This document shows positions 33,672 to 42,910 of a DNA stretch of 64,000 nt, in pieces (position 1 is the first letter of the stretch; each line of letters opens with the position of its first letter). Under the pieces are notes generated by a model. That model saw only the letters and a program-made list of their open reading frames with translations. It ran no database searches and had not been told where the DNA came from. The stretch is taken from positions 1,934,969 through 1,998,968 of the forward strand of contig NZ_RAIF01000032.1 of assembly GCF_003671715.1 (NCBI RefSeq), in the 5' to 3' direction. The DNA is from Streptomyces sp. E2N166 (GTDB lineage Bacteria > Actinomycetota > Actinomycetes > Streptomycetales > Streptomycetaceae). Position numbers and translations under genes: made by a program.

Positions 33672-33705
33672 GGCGCGGGGCGCGGACCGGGCGCGGCCCC
33701 GCGCC
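33672..33705 (-). terminator. Intra-cluster hairpin
   Basis: GGCGCGGGG (33672-33680) pairs with CCCCGCGCC (33697-33705) in the 74-base gap after the PLP-fold gene. It may lower expression of the downstream three genes. Confidence 0.4.
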
Positions 33706-33712
33706 GTTGCGG

Positions 33713-35068
33713 TCAGCTGACCGCTTCACGTACGGCGAGGGCCAGTTCTCCGGCATCCGTGACCGGCCGTAGATGCTCCTCGGGAACCGCCTCGTAGTCG
33801 CCGGCGGCGTAGGAACCGGAACCGTGGACGAGGATGTCGTCGGTGTCCACCAGATCGCGGTCGATGGCGTTGAGCACTCCGGTCAGTGCCATCACCAGGG
33901 ACCACTCGCGCAGGTGACGCGGGTCGGCGGGCAGTCGGACACCGGTGGACGTGAGCAGGGAGCGCACTGTCGGGTAGCGGTCGAGGCACTCCGCCAGGGA
34001 GACCACGATGCCGCCACCGCCCTGGCGGCGGATGATCTCGTTCATGCGTGGTGAGGTCGCAGGCTGGCGGGTGTAGAAGGTCGCGTCGAGTTGTTCGTCG
34101 GGCGCGTAGGCGACCTGGGGGAAGTGAGGGTCGTGGTCCTGCACGAGCCGCCCGTCGCGCTCCGTCCAGCTCGGCCGGTAGTCGAAGCGGTCGTGGTAGA
34201 GGCTGGAGACCATGTCCGGGGTGCCCAGGTGCTGGACCAGGAAGTAGCCGGCCGAGGTGTCCGGCCACTGTTTGCCGGTGATGTGCCGTTGCCCGTGGAA
34301 GTGCCCCAGCAGTCCGAAGGCGCTGGACACGGCGTGGGCGTGCAGCCGCGGTACGGCGGGCAGTTGGTCGCGCTCGAACAGGGCGCGCGCGGTGTCGGCG
34401 ACGGCGTAGTTGAGCAGTTCCAGCGAGTGCCACAGCCGCACACCGTGCTCCTGGTGCAGGGCGGGGGACAGCGTGTCGGTGACGGTGCGGGCAAGTTCCT
34501 TGACCTTGCCCGGATCGGCCGTCTCCAGCACGGTCAGCGGGTTGGTCCGGCGCAGGTCCGGGTCGTCGGACAGGGCGGAGCGCCACAGCTTGGCGCGTGA
34601 GGCGGAGGGAACCACACAGGCGATGCCCAGGGCCTGTGGTGTGGCCAGGCCGCACTCATGGGCGCGCAGCACGGCGTCCCTGAGTGCGGTCGCCTTGTTG
34701 GCGCTGGACGGGGTGAGGATGACAACCCGTTCTCCCGTGCGTTCGATGTGCGCGACCGCGCGCGCGACGATCACCAGGGAGGCGTAGGTTTTGGTGGTGC
34801 GGGTGCGTGGGTTGTGCATCAGGTGCAGCAGTGCCACGCGGCGGCCATGGTGTTCGGTCAGCGGGTGGGCGCTGATCGTGCTGGGGGCGAAGAAGGCGTG
34901 CAGCGCCGGGCTGGGGCGCGGCAGTTCCCAGCGCGGTGCGAAGCCCGCGGCGTCTTGGTGTGCCTCACCCGCGGTTTCGTGGAGCACGCGGCGCAGTTCC
35001 GCGTCGTAGTGGGTCAAGGTCGCGGGAAGTTCGACCTGGTCGGCGGTGAAGGGCGGGGCAGAGGTCAC
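33713..35068 (-). CDS. Putative PLP fold-type II protein (DUF6002-like)
   Basis: A 451-residue protein starting at ATG 35068, overlapping the panD stop codon (ATGA). Two segments resemble the cofactor regions of threonine synthase and related fold-type II PLP enzymes: [19 protein letters not shown], where the Lys could correspond to the PLP-binding Lys of SFKDR, and [20 protein letters not shown], similar to the phosphate-binding SSGNxG loop. The C-terminal third ends [20 protein letters not shown] believe it matches the family annotated DUF6002 but cannot confirm this. It probably modifies an amino acid, perhaps beta-alanine made by the preceding enzyme. Confidence 0.6.
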   Translation of the reverse strand: MTSAPPFTADQVELPATLTHYDAELRRVLHETAGEAHQDAAGFAPRWELPRPSPALHAFFAPSTISAHPLTEHHGRRVALLHLMHNPRTRTTKTYASLVIVARAVAHIERTGERVVILTPSSANKATALRDAVLRAHECGLATPQALGIACVVPSASRAKLWRSALSDDPDLRRTNPLTVLETADPGKVKELARTVTDTLSPALHQEHGVRLWHSLELLNYAVADTARALFERDQLPAVPRLHAHAVSSAFGLLGHFHGQRHITGKQWPDTSAGYFLVQHLGTPDMVSSLYHDRFDYRPSWTERDGRLVQDHDPHFPQVAYAPDEQLDATFYTRQPATSPRMNEIIRRQGGGGIVVSLAECLDRYPTVRSLLTSTGVRLPADPRHLREWSLVMALTGVLNAIDRDLVDTDDILVHGSGSYAAGDYEAVPEEHLRPVTDAGELALAVREAVS

Positions 35069-35502
35069 GAGGCAGCTCCTTCGAGCAATTGGTCGCCCCG
35101 GACCAACTGCGCGGCGTCCGTCTCGGCGGGCACGTGGGCGGGGTCGGTGCCGATGTCCTGCGGGCGGTTGTGGCGGTCGACGAAGACGACGTCGGGCCTC
35201 AGCGTCCTCGCCTCCTCGTCGCTGACGGTGGCGTAGGCGATGATGATCACGAGGTCGCCGACGGAGATCAGGCGGGCGGCGGCACCGTTGATTCCCACCA
35301 CTCCGCTGCCGCGGGCGCCCTCTATCACGTAGGTGGTGAGCCGGTTGCCGTTGTCGATGTCGACGATGTCGACCTGCTCACCGGGTAACAGGCCGGCCGC
35401 GTCCATGAGGTCGCGGTCCAGCGTGAGGGAACCGACGTAGTGAAGATCGGCCTGGGTGACGGTGGCGCGGTGGATCTTTCCGTGGAGCATGGTGCGGTGC
35501 AC
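35065..35502 (-). CDS. panD: Aspartate 1-decarboxylase proenzyme
   Basis: A 145-residue pyruvoyl enzyme that converts L-aspartate to beta-alanine. The GTG at 35502 has AAGGAG six bases upstream. With this start the self-cleavage pair falls at Gly24-Ser25 ([11 protein letters not shown]), exactly as in E. coli PanD. Other conserved elements are [13 protein letters not shown], the catalytic Tyr in [32 protein letters not shown] and the C-terminal [10 protein letters not shown]. The pantothenate genes panB and panC are absent here, so this copy probably feeds beta-alanine into the surrounding biosynthetic operon. It starts 20 bases after the dioxygenase gene and overlaps the next one. Confidence 0.92.
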   Translation of the reverse strand: MHRTMLHGKIHRATVTQADLHYVGSLTLDRDLMDAAGLLPGEQVDIVDIDNGNRLTTYVIEGARGSGVVGINGAAARLISVGDLVIIIAYATVSDEEARTLRPDVVFVDRHNRPQDIGTDPAHVPAETDAAQLVRGDQLLEGAAS

Positions 35503-35522
35503 GGGTTTCTCCTTCTGGAAGG

Positions 35523-36347
35523 TCAAGCCGCTACCTGGATGCGCCGCAGGTGCCTGCTGCGGTCGGTGAACGCGTTGCGGGCGTGCAGCAACCGCCAGTT
35601 GTCCCAGACCAGCATGTCGTTGCGCTGGTAGGTGACGGCGATGTGCTCGGCCTCGAAGGCCCGCTGCCAGCGCTCCTGAAGGTCCGCCGCCGGGTCGTCG
35701 TCCTCCCGGAGGAGGTTGTTGCAGCTGAAACGGACGATGAGTCCCTTCTCGTGTTCCTCCAGAATCGGGTGCCGGGTCTTGAGGTCGAGTCCGAGGCGTT
35801 GGACGCCTTCGGTGGTCTTCCAGTCGTGGGCGTGGTCCAGCAGCCGCTCGCGCTCCTCGTCCGGCAGGGCCTGGACCCAGGGCCGGGTGTCGCACAGCGT
35901 GGTTTCGCCGCCGGCCCCGGAGGCCGGAGTGACGCACCACAGGGCGATGTAGCGGGGCGGCAGGACGGCGAAGTCGTACCCCTCGGTGTGCGGGGTCAGG
36001 GGGCGGGTGTTGCCCGCGTGGTAGACGTCGTCCATACCCGGCTCCGGGCGGACGTCGCCGACCACGGCGCCCGTGTAGTTGGGCACGAAGGTGCCGAGTT
36101 CTCGGCAGAACCTGACCTGGTCGAAGGTGTCCAGGACATTGCACATGAGGACGTATCCGTGCTCGTCCATCAACTGGTGGAAGGTTTTCGCCAACAGCTC
36201 GTCGCTCAACGGATTCCCGTTGAAGTCGACCTGGGAAAGTATGCTCACTGGGGAATGTGACAAGGCTGCTCCAGGGCGTAGATCCTGCGGCGTTGAAGGC
36301 GCTGACGCCACCTGAGAGGTGCTTGCTTCCACGCGTCGGAAATCCAT
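35523..36347 (-). CDS. TauD/TfdA-family Fe(II)/2-oxoglutarate dioxygenase
   Basis: A 274-residue oxygenase if started at ATG 36347, which has GGAGG 12 bases upstream; GTG 36248 would give 241 residues. The double-stranded beta-helix shows the iron ligands His and Glu in [12 protein letters not shown] (HxE instead of HxD) and the distal His in [15 protein letters not shown], with the 2-oxoglutarate-binding Arg in [30 protein letters not shown] is the typical conserved strand. Family members hydroxylate, desaturate or cleave small acids and amino acids. It is the first gene of the minus-strand cluster that includes panD. Confidence 0.88.
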   Translation of the reverse strand: MDFRRVEASTSQVASAPSTPQDLRPGAALSHSPVSILSQVDFNGNPLSDELLAKTFHQLMDEHGYVLMCNVLDTFDQVRFCRELGTFVPNYTGAVVGDVRPEPGMDDVYHAGNTRPLTPHTEGYDFAVLPPRYIALWCVTPASGAGGETTLCDTRPWVQALPDEERERLLDHAHDWKTTEGVQRLGLDLKTRHPILEEHEKGLIVRFSCNNLLREDDDPAADLQERWQRAFEAEHIAVTYQRNDMLVWDNWRLLHARNAFTDRSRHLRRIQVAA

Positions 36348-36807
36348 GACTGATGGATTCCTCCCTGGCCGACGACAGGGTGCCCGGCCAAAGAGTCCGC
36401 CAACGCGGCGACTCCAGCACGATAGGCCGCGCCACGGGGAGCAAGTCAATGCCCGGAAGCGGTCGTTATTCGGTCATCAGCAATAGGATCGACAAAAATC
36501 ACTGACAACCGAGAAGCCGCAGCCCAGTCATGGTGATGCCAAGGATCCGCCTCCTGCTTTCCCTCGCATCCGATGTCCGGTTCGCATCTCTCCGACACGT
36601 CCGTGAATAGCCCTCCAGGGAAGGGGTACTCAGGCTTCTGCCGTCTGTCTGTATGTTCACTCCGGGTGTCTGCGAGGGAATTGCCATTACCGCGCGCCGA
36701 GCGCTCGGGTACCTTTCTCTCCGGAGTGTCGACACTGTCGTACGGCGCACTTTCTGACCCATCCGTACTAGGTGCGGGCCAGGTGTGAACGGGAGGACGG
36801 AGAACAG
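36348..36807. promoter_or_regulatory. Divergent control region of the panD cluster and MFS gene
   Basis: A 460-base gap, unusually AT-rich for this genome around 36460-36520. On the minus strand TTGTCA (36503-36508) and TATTGC (36480-36485) are 17 bases apart and could be a promoter for the dioxygenase gene. No regulator gene lies in the gap. No strong dyad was found. Confidence 0.4.
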
Positions 36808-38103
36808 GTGAGGGACAGCAGTGCGCCGAAATCAGAGACCGTGTCCAAGGCCGGCGTACGGGACGGATCGGGCCAGGCACGCGGGGCCGTACGGAAACTG
36901 CTGTACTCCGAAGCGGTGTCGGCCTTCGGCGGCGGCCTGTGGTTCAGCATGTGGGCCGTCTATCTGACGTCGGTCAAGGGGATCCCTGCCGCCTCCATGG
37001 GCCTGGCCATGGGGCTCGGCGGCGGGGCCGGCCTCCTCGCCGCCGTGCCGGTCGGCGCTCTCGCCGACCGGCACGGCGCCCGTCAGGTCTTCGTGTCCGT
37101 CAGCCTCGCCCGCGGACTTCTGGTATTGCTCTTCCTCACCACGAACGGCTTCTGGAGCCTGTTGGTGGCAGCGGCACTGTTCACCGCCGCCGAGACGTCT
37201 GGCCGAGGCGTGAAGGTCACCCTGGTGTACCTCCTGATGCCGGACCACCGGCGCCTCACGGTGCTGGCCCAGGCCCGGGTCGTGCAGCACATCACCTACG
37301 CCGGGGGCGCGGGCGCCGCCGCATGGGTCCTGTCCACCGACACGGCGGGCCCCTACTACGCTGCCCTGGTCACAGTGGCCTTTTCGGCCTTCTTGTCCGC
37401 CGCGGTCCTCATCGGCCTGCCGCCCACCCCGCCCGTGCCCGCCGCCCGGCGGAGTTCCGGCGCCCGTGCCGTACGCGACATCCCCTTCCTGACTCTGATG
37501 AGTACCACCGCGCTACTCTCCCTGTGCTGGCCCCTGCTCTCCAGCGGACTCCCCCTGTGGCTGCAGTACCAGACCGCCGCCCCGGTCTGGCTGGCACCGG
37601 TGGCCGTCGTCATCAGCTCCCTGTTCATTGCGCTCTACCAGGTGCGCGTAACCCGGCAGGGGGAGAGCCTGCGCGGCGCAGTCCGGTCGACCCGGAAAGC
37701 CGGTATCGCGCTGGCCGTCTGCTGTCTGCTGCTCGCCGCCGCAGCCTGGCCGGCAGATGCCCTGCTGTCCTCCCTCATCGTCCTGGCCGGCCTCGCCGCG
37801 CACATCTACGGCGAACTGCACTACGTCGCTTCCCGCTGGGGTCTCTCCCTGAGCCTCATGCGCCGCGACGCCGAGGGTGAGTACCAGGGACTGGCGGCGA
37901 GCACCGAGGGAGCAGTGGCCACCGTTGGGCCGGCAATGATCACTACTCTCGTCACAGGAGCACTGGTCGGCGGTTGGGCCGTGCTCGCCGTGATCTTCGT
38001 GGTAGCTGCCGCGCCCACTCCGACGCTCTGCCGACGGGCGTTGAGGGCACGAAGGGCAGGGGTTTCGACCGGGCCGGCGCCACGCGAGGAGCCGGGTCGG
38101 TGA
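36808..38103 (+). CDS. Major facilitator superfamily exporter
   Basis: A 431-residue transporter from GTG 36808 with GGAG-rich upstream sequence. About 11 to 12 hydrophobic helices are visible, including AVSAFGGGLWFSMWAVYL, MGLAMGLGGGAGLLAAVPV with the loop motif GALADRHGARQVF (the MFS motif A between helices 2 and 3), and LIVLAGLAAHIYGELHY. It is transcribed away from the dioxygenase-panD operon and probably exports its product or confers self-resistance. Its substrate is unknown. Confidence 0.85.
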   Translation: MRDSSAPKSETVSKAGVRDGSGQARGAVRKLLYSEAVSAFGGGLWFSMWAVYLTSVKGIPAASMGLAMGLGGGAGLLAAVPVGALADRHGARQVFVSVSLARGLLVLLFLTTNGFWSLLVAAALFTAAETSGRGVKVTLVYLLMPDHRRLTVLAQARVVQHITYAGGAGAAAWVLSTDTAGPYYAALVTVAFSAFLSAAVLIGLPPTPPVPAARRSSGARAVRDIPFLTLMSTTALLSLCWPLLSSGLPLWLQYQTAAPVWLAPVAVVISSLFIALYQVRVTRQGESLRGAVRSTRKAGIALAVCCLLLAAAAWPADALLSSLIVLAGLAAHIYGELHYVASRWGLSLSLMRRDAEGEYQGLAASTEGAVATVGPAMITTLVTGALVGGWAVLAVIFVVAAAPTPTLCRRALRARRAGVSTGPAPREEPGR

Positions 38104-38259
38104 GGAGGAGGCAGCACTCAGGCTCAGCCAGGCGGCAGCACGACGGGCAGGGGTTGCCCCCCTCTAACCTGGCACCGGTCTTCGGAGGAGGCCGAGCGCA
38201 GCCTCGACTCGGTCATTCCGGTAGGACCTGTTTGCCGCCTGGACCTTTGCGGGACTGCG

Positions 38260-38775
38260 TCATGAACCGGCGCGGTGCCACCGTGGAGCTTTCGTCCGGG
38301 CCTCGTGCGGTGGCGTGGTGGCCACGAGGTGGTACAGGTTCTCGTAGTAGGCCTGCCAGCGCTCGGGGTCGCGGAACTGGAGCCGGCGACGTTTTTCGCG
38401 TTCGGCCAGCGCCATTGGCCGCACGATTTTCCAGGTTTCGACGACCGAGCCTCCTAGGTAGCCCGAAACCGGGGCCAGGGGCACCACCCCGTGCGCGACC
38501 AGCGCGCCGATGTTGTCGTAGAACCAGCACAGGTTGAGGACTTGCTGCCTGTGCTCCTCGGGCACGGCAGCCAGTCCTTCCGACAGGTCTCGGCCGGCCA
38601 GTTCGGTTACGACGATGTGACGAGCGCGGGCGAGCTCAGCACCGCGGTGCTCCTGGAAGAGGCCCACGACCGCAGGCAGTGTGTTCGCGTGCCGGGCCAG
38701 TACGAGCTGGCGAAGGGAGGTAAGAAGGGTGGCTGTCAATGCTGTGATTGACACCACCAGGGCTGCGATGTCCAT
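38260..38775 (-). CDS. DUF4760-like membrane-anchored protein
   Basis: A 171-residue protein with ATG 38775 preceded by GGGGGA. A single N-terminal transmembrane segment (MDIAALVVSITALTATLLTS) is followed by a soluble helical domain: ELARARHIVVTELAGRDLSE, QQVLNLCWFYDNIGALVAHG, VVPLAPVSGYLGGSVVETWK and WQAYYENLYHLVA. This matches the DUF4760 pattern in order and length. The function is unknown. It stands alone between the MFS gene and a long gene-poor stretch. Confidence 0.7.
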   Translation of the reverse strand: MDIAALVVSITALTATLLTSLRQLVLARHANTLPAVVGLFQEHRGAELARARHIVVTELAGRDLSEGLAAVPEEHRQQVLNLCWFYDNIGALVAHGVVPLAPVSGYLGGSVVETWKIVRPMALAEREKRRRLQFRDPERWQAYYENLYHLVATTPPHEARTKAPRWHRAGS

Positions 38776-39661
38776 GAAATCCCCCGGGGTCGAGCCATCA
38801 CGGTAGCGGCCGTGTCGGCAGCCGTCGGTGCTATTGGGCGAGATGGTCCGCCGCAAGGTGCTGTGCGGACCGATCACGGCGTCCGGCTCCAGTACGGAAC
38901 TGCACTGGGAGACGTGGAGGCAGGCCTCGCCTGCCAAGGACCGCGGGAGCCGTCCGGCGGGCCGACGGGCCGGCGCAGGTCGAGGAAGCAGCGCCCCCGT
39001 CGCTCCGGCCGCGTCGCTCGTCTTCATCGCGTCGCCCGCCGTCCCGTGCCTCGTCGCTCCGATCGGCTCTCACTCAGCGGGCCATCCCCGTACCTGCACG
39101 TCAACCCCCCTTGAGCAGTGAGCCATGCGCCGACGGGTGGGCCTGTTCGCCGACTTCGGACGGCGGCAAGAGGTCCCGTCCCACCTGCACGGATGCCATG
39201 GGAGCAGAAATCCAGTCGCTCGCTTGGAGGGAAATCTCCAGTGACTGATGTAGACATGCGGACGTCGTTGGGGTTAGTGTCTTGCTGTAGCCAGGAAGTC
39301 AGTGAGGCGTGGCAGAGACGAACTGCCCGCATGCAGAACAGTGGTTGCGGCACGGCAGTGGAGTGGCAGGGCCGGAGGTTCCCAGGGTCCCGCCGCTGGC
39401 CGCCGGGCCGGACGGCTTACCAGGGTCGTCAGCAGTAACAGCAGTGCGAGAGGTGTAGTAGACGGAAGAGAGAAGGAGGCGGACGCCATCAGGATCGCCC
39501 GGGCGAGAACGGTTCTCCCGGGTACCGCAGGCCCCGGAATGGAAGGTGGTCCCACGGTCACGCATCCGCGATCCCTCAACTGCCCGCCCTCCGACAGAGG
39601 GCGGCGCGGAAGCAGAAAGCCGGCAGTGCAGTAGGCCGGCGGATGGTGTTGCGAATCCCTC
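38776..39661. other. Gene-poor stretch, nearly 900 bases
   Basis: No intact gene is recognised. A minus-strand frame of about 70 codons ending at 39274 has a hydrophobic start (SLPSTTPLALLLLLTTLVS) that might be a small exported peptide, but it lacks a convincing ribosome binding site. Confidence 0.35.
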
Positions 39662-39693
39662 GGGGCCTTGGTGTCGTACGGCACCAAGGCCCC
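39662..39693. terminator. Strong symmetrical hairpin
   Basis: GGGGCCTTGGTG (39662-39673) and CACCAAGGCCCC (39682-39693) form a perfect 12-base stem with an 8-base loop, just upstream of the broken MerR-like gene. Confidence 0.55.
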
Positions 39694-39705
39694 TCGACGC
39701 GTTCC

Positions 39706-39945
39706 ATGCTGGCCATCGAGGCAGCCCGACGGATTACGCCGCTGCGTTCCGAAGGCAGCCACCGCCGCTACCCCCGCTAACAGTTGCGCATCGCCGCCCG
39801 CGCCCGCGAACTCGTCGACCAGGGCACCTCCGTCGAAGCGGCCTGCCGCATCGTCATCCTGGAAGACCAACTCGAAGAGGCCCGGCGCGCCGACGAAGGA
39901 CTGCGTCAACGTCCCGCTGACCGCTCTGACAAGGCCGACGCCTGA
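39706..39945 (+). pseudogene. MerR/BldC-like small DNA-binding protein with an in-frame stop
   Basis: From ATG 39706 the frame reads ITPLRSEGSHRRYPR, the wing and helix typical of MerR-type HTH proteins. It meets TAA at 39778-39780 (codon 25) and then continues in the same frame as QLRIAARARELVDQGTSVEA and ACRIVILEDQLEEARRADEG to TGA 39945. The recognition-helix region before ITPL is also missing. It is a nonsense-bearing, N-truncated relic. Confidence 0.6.
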
Positions 39946-40086
39946 CCTGGCCTGCTCAAGAGGGGGGCGGTCGGGTCGGCACTATCGGCCACTGTGCCTG
40001 ACCGGGAAGGTGGCGCTCGTCGAGGAGCTGGGCAGGCGGCTTCAGGCCGCGTGGCGGCCGGTTCCGCCCCTGTAGTTTGCTGCGCT

Positions 40087-40977
40087 ATGAGATCTTGGTT
40101 GCTGCGTGCCGCGATACCCCTGGCGATGATCGGCGGACTCTTCTGGCCCACGGTGCTGACGTCCACCTTCCTGGCCGGAGAGCGGGCCACCGCGCAGGTC
40201 GCCGAGTGCGACCGGGGGGCCGGCCGCAGCCCGCTCAAGTGCACGGGGACATGGCGCACCGCCAGTGGCGACACGGGCTCCGGCGAAATCTACGGCCTCA
40301 GCCGCAGCGACGCGGGACACACCGTCGAGGTGCGCGTCGGCCCGATGGGTCCGTACCGTCCCGGCCCAAGGGCTGCCGCTCTGCCTGTCTCCCTGTCGTT
40401 GGTCTGGCTGGTCGCATTCGGTGCCCTGACGGTGCAGCAGGTCCGGGCAGGGAAGCGCACCCGCCGGCTCCTCGCGGAACCCGGCGCCCCCGGGGATCTG
40501 CTGATTGTCACGGGCAAGGGCGCGCACAAGCCCGACGGTCGGCGCTCGGCCTCGGTGGTCACGCTCCCCCGGCCCGTGCCTGCTGCGCCTGGGGTGAAGA
40601 CGACGTACTGGGAGGTCCGCGACCGAGCAGGCCGGCCCATGTTCCGGGTCGAACAGCGCCGCGCCGGGAAATCCGTACCGGAAATGGTGGTCTGGGACCC
40701 CTCCGGTGTGTCCGGGCACATCATCCGCAGCACCGGCAAGGACTCGCCCGGCGGCTACGCGCTGCTTGCTCTTGACGGTACGCCGGTGGGCTCCGTCGAA
40801 CCTTTCGCCGGTACTAAGTGGGGCGCCTACGAGTTCAGGGACGACCGGGGCGTGATACGGGCCCGGAGCTCCTACCGCACGCCTGAATGGGTGCTGCGCC
40901 TGGGACCCGCCAGCTCGCCGCCCCTTTCCCGGCTCGCACTCGCCTTCATCATCGGGCAGCGCCGCCGACACAGGTGA
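40087..40977 (+). CDS. Two-helix membrane protein of unknown function
   Basis: A 296-residue protein from ATG 40087. A first hydrophobic helix (SWLLRAAIPLAMIGGLFWP) and a second at about 95-120 (VSLSLVWLVAFGALTVQQV) enclose an extracellular loop with a Cys pair (AECDRGAG, LKCTGTW) that probably forms a disulfide. A cytoplasmic domain of about 175 residues follows, with TTYWEVRDRAGRPMFRVEQ and ALLALDGTPVGSVEPFAG, beta-rich. It resembles streptomycete membrane proteins annotated as hypothetical. No ribosome binding site is obvious. Confidence 0.7.
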   Translation: MRSWLLRAAIPLAMIGGLFWPTVLTSTFLAGERATAQVAECDRGAGRSPLKCTGTWRTASGDTGSGEIYGLSRSDAGHTVEVRVGPMGPYRPGPRAAALPVSLSLVWLVAFGALTVQQVRAGKRTRRLLAEPGAPGDLLIVTGKGAHKPDGRRSASVVTLPRPVPAAPGVKTTYWEVRDRAGRPMFRVEQRRAGKSVPEMVVWDPSGVSGHIIRSTGKDSPGGYALLALDGTPVGSVEPFAGTKWGAYEFRDDRGVIRARSSYRTPEWVLRLGPASSPPLSRLALAFIIGQRRRHR

Positions 40978-41052
40978 GGGTTCGGTATGGACGCCCGCCG
41001 AGGACCAGGTTCCGGTCCGGGGCGACCGGCGAGTGTGCCGGCCGCCCCGGGC

Positions 41053-41265
41053 TCAGAGCCGAGCTTCCACGGTGATGGGCAGTTCGCGGACGCGGCGACC
41101 GGTGGCGTGGAAGACGGCGTTGGCGATGGGGGGTGCCACGCCGACGGCGACGACCTCGCCGAGACCTTGACGCCGATGGGCGCGGCATCGAGGTCCTCGC
41201 CGTTGTCGAGGTAGACCGCCCGCAGGTCGGGGACGTCGGCGTTGACGGGACTGGGTAGGCGGCCA
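41053..41265 (-). pseudogene. C-terminal remnant of a xanthine dehydrogenase-type Mo-binding subunit
   Basis: Two minus-strand segments in different frames, VNADVPDLRAVYLDNGEDLD with AAPIGVK and then GLGEVVAVGVAPPIANAVFH with ATGRRVRELPITVEARL, match the extreme C-terminus of molybdopterin-binding aldehyde oxidase/xanthine dehydrogenase subunits (GLGE...PAIxNAVxxATGxRxRxLPxT). There is a frameshift between them and the remaining 600 or more residues are absent. Confidence 0.65.
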
Positions 41266-41414
41266 CGCCGGCGTTGACGATCCGCCGTCCGAGATGTCAT
41301 TCACCTCGCGTACATGCGAGGTCGGGGTTACCGGCCAGTCGGCGGCTGCCGTGCCGACACGAAGAGGGACCACTCTCTCGCAGGACAACCCACCCCCTCT
41401 CAGAGGAGATCCGC

Positions 41415-42731
41415 GTGACTCGCTCCACGAGCGCCCGGTCGGCCGTGCTGGCCGTGATCACGGCCCTCACGGCGGCGGCCCTGGCCGTGCCGGCCCAGGC
41501 CGAGGACCGCCACCGCGTCTCCGGCGATTCACTACCGTCCATCACCCCCCGCGCGGAGACGCCGGTACTGCACGACGACGACCAAGGCGGCAACGCCGAC
41601 GCGGACGACCCTGCCATCTGGCGCAACGCCGCGGCCCCCGGCCGTAGCCTCGTCGTCGCCACCGCCAAGGAGGGCGGTCTGCGCGTCTACGACCTGAACG
41701 CGCGACTGGTGCAGTCGATACCCGCGCCTCCCGCCGTGGGCGAGGACGACGCCCCGGGCCGGTTCAACAACGTGGACCTCCTCCACCGACTGAGGCTCTC
41801 CTCGGGCAAGGCCGACCTGGCCGTCACCAGCGACCGTGGCCACGACAGACTGCGTTTCTACCGCATCGACCGAGACCGCGTCGGCGGCCCGCTGACCGAC
41901 GTCACCGACCCCGTCTCGCCGCCCGTCTTCTCCCAGGACCAGGCCGAGATCAACGACCAGCGGACCGCCTACGGTCTGGCGACCTGGACGGAGCCGGCGA
42001 CGGGGAAGTCCTACGCCCTGGTCAGCCGCCGCGAGCGCACCAGCATCGCTCTCCTGGAACTGCTGCCGACCGCAGACGGCAAGGTCACGTACCGCAAGGT
42101 CCGCACCCTGGATCTGCCCTCCGCCTTCCGGCTGCCCGACGGCACCTCGTGGTCCCCGTGCGGCGAGCCCGGTGAGCTGCCGCAGGTCGAGGGCATGGTC
42201 GTCGACCCGGCCAACGGCATGCTCTACGCCGGCCAGGAGGACATCGGCATCTGGCGCCTGCGCGCCGACCTCACCGGCACGCCGAAACTGATCGACAAGG
42301 TCCGCGAGTACGGCGTCCCCGGCACCTACGACGAGGAGACCGAGGAGTGCACGCCGGGAGCCGACCCCGGCTACGGCGGCACGAAGATCTCCGCGGACGT
42401 CGAAGGCCTGACGCTCCTCACCGAGTCCGACGGCGACGGCTACCTCCTCGCCTCGAGCCAGGGGGACAACACCTTCGCCTTCTACGACCGCGAGCTGGAG
42501 GACGCCAACGAGTACGAGGGCGGCTTGCGGGTCACGGCCGCGAGCGACACCCTCGACGGCTCCGAGGAATGCGACGGCGCCGCGGTCCTGAACACCCCGC
42601 TCGGTTCCAAGTACCCGAACGGCCTCCTCGTCGTCCAGGACGGACACGATGCCCCCGCCGACGGCGACCGGGACGCGACCAACTTCAAGTTCGTCGACCT
42701 CGGCAAGGTCATGGACGCCCTCGACGACTGA
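41415..42731 (+). CDS. Secreted beta-propeller phytase
   Basis: A 438-residue enzyme with GTG at 41415 and GAGGAG six bases upstream. The signal peptide runs to about residue 29 (AVITALTAAALAVPAQAE). The six-bladed propeller carries typical blocks: GGNADADDPAIWRNAAAPGR, ATAKEGGLRVYDLNARLVQS, GRFNNVDLLHRLRL, VTSDRGHDRLRFYRID, PQVEGMVVDPANGMLYAGQE, ISADVEGLTLLTESDGDGYL and SSQGDNTFAFYDRE. Conserved acidic residues bind Ca2+ and the phytate phosphates. It releases phosphate from extracellular phytate. PHO-box control was not seen upstream. Confidence 0.92.
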   Translation: MTRSTSARSAVLAVITALTAAALAVPAQAEDRHRVSGDSLPSITPRAETPVLHDDDQGGNADADDPAIWRNAAAPGRSLVVATAKEGGLRVYDLNARLVQSIPAPPAVGEDDAPGRFNNVDLLHRLRLSSGKADLAVTSDRGHDRLRFYRIDRDRVGGPLTDVTDPVSPPVFSQDQAEINDQRTAYGLATWTEPATGKSYALVSRRERTSIALLELLPTADGKVTYRKVRTLDLPSAFRLPDGTSWSPCGEPGELPQVEGMVVDPANGMLYAGQEDIGIWRLRADLTGTPKLIDKVREYGVPGTYDEETEECTPGADPGYGGTKISADVEGLTLLTESDGDGYLLASSQGDNTFAFYDRELEDANEYEGGLRVTAASDTLDGSEECDGAAVLNTPLGSKYPNGLLVVQDGHDAPADGDRDATNFKFVDLGKVMDALDD

Positions 42732-42740
42732 CCCCCACCC

Positions 42741-42774
42741 GGCGGGCCGCCCGGTTCCGGCCGGGTGGCCCGCC
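42741..42774 (+). terminator. Terminator of the phytase gene
   Basis: A 14-base stem (42741-42754 with 42761-42774, one mismatch) around a TTCCGG loop, starting 10 bases after the stop codon. Confidence 0.75.
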
Positions 42775-42910
42775 ACCCACGACCTGTACGAGCCTTTCCG
42801 CCGTCCACGAGGACGATCAGCGTGACCGACGTAGCGTTGGGGCGTCCCCGTGGTGAGGTCGGATCCTGGCAAGGGCGCCTGTGCGCATCAACCATGCGCC
42901 CGAAGGGCAC

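Noticed and set aside
39274-39490. Possible small exported peptide gene with a hydrophobic start
   Set aside because: No ribosome binding site near the ATG and the C-terminal part has no coding character.
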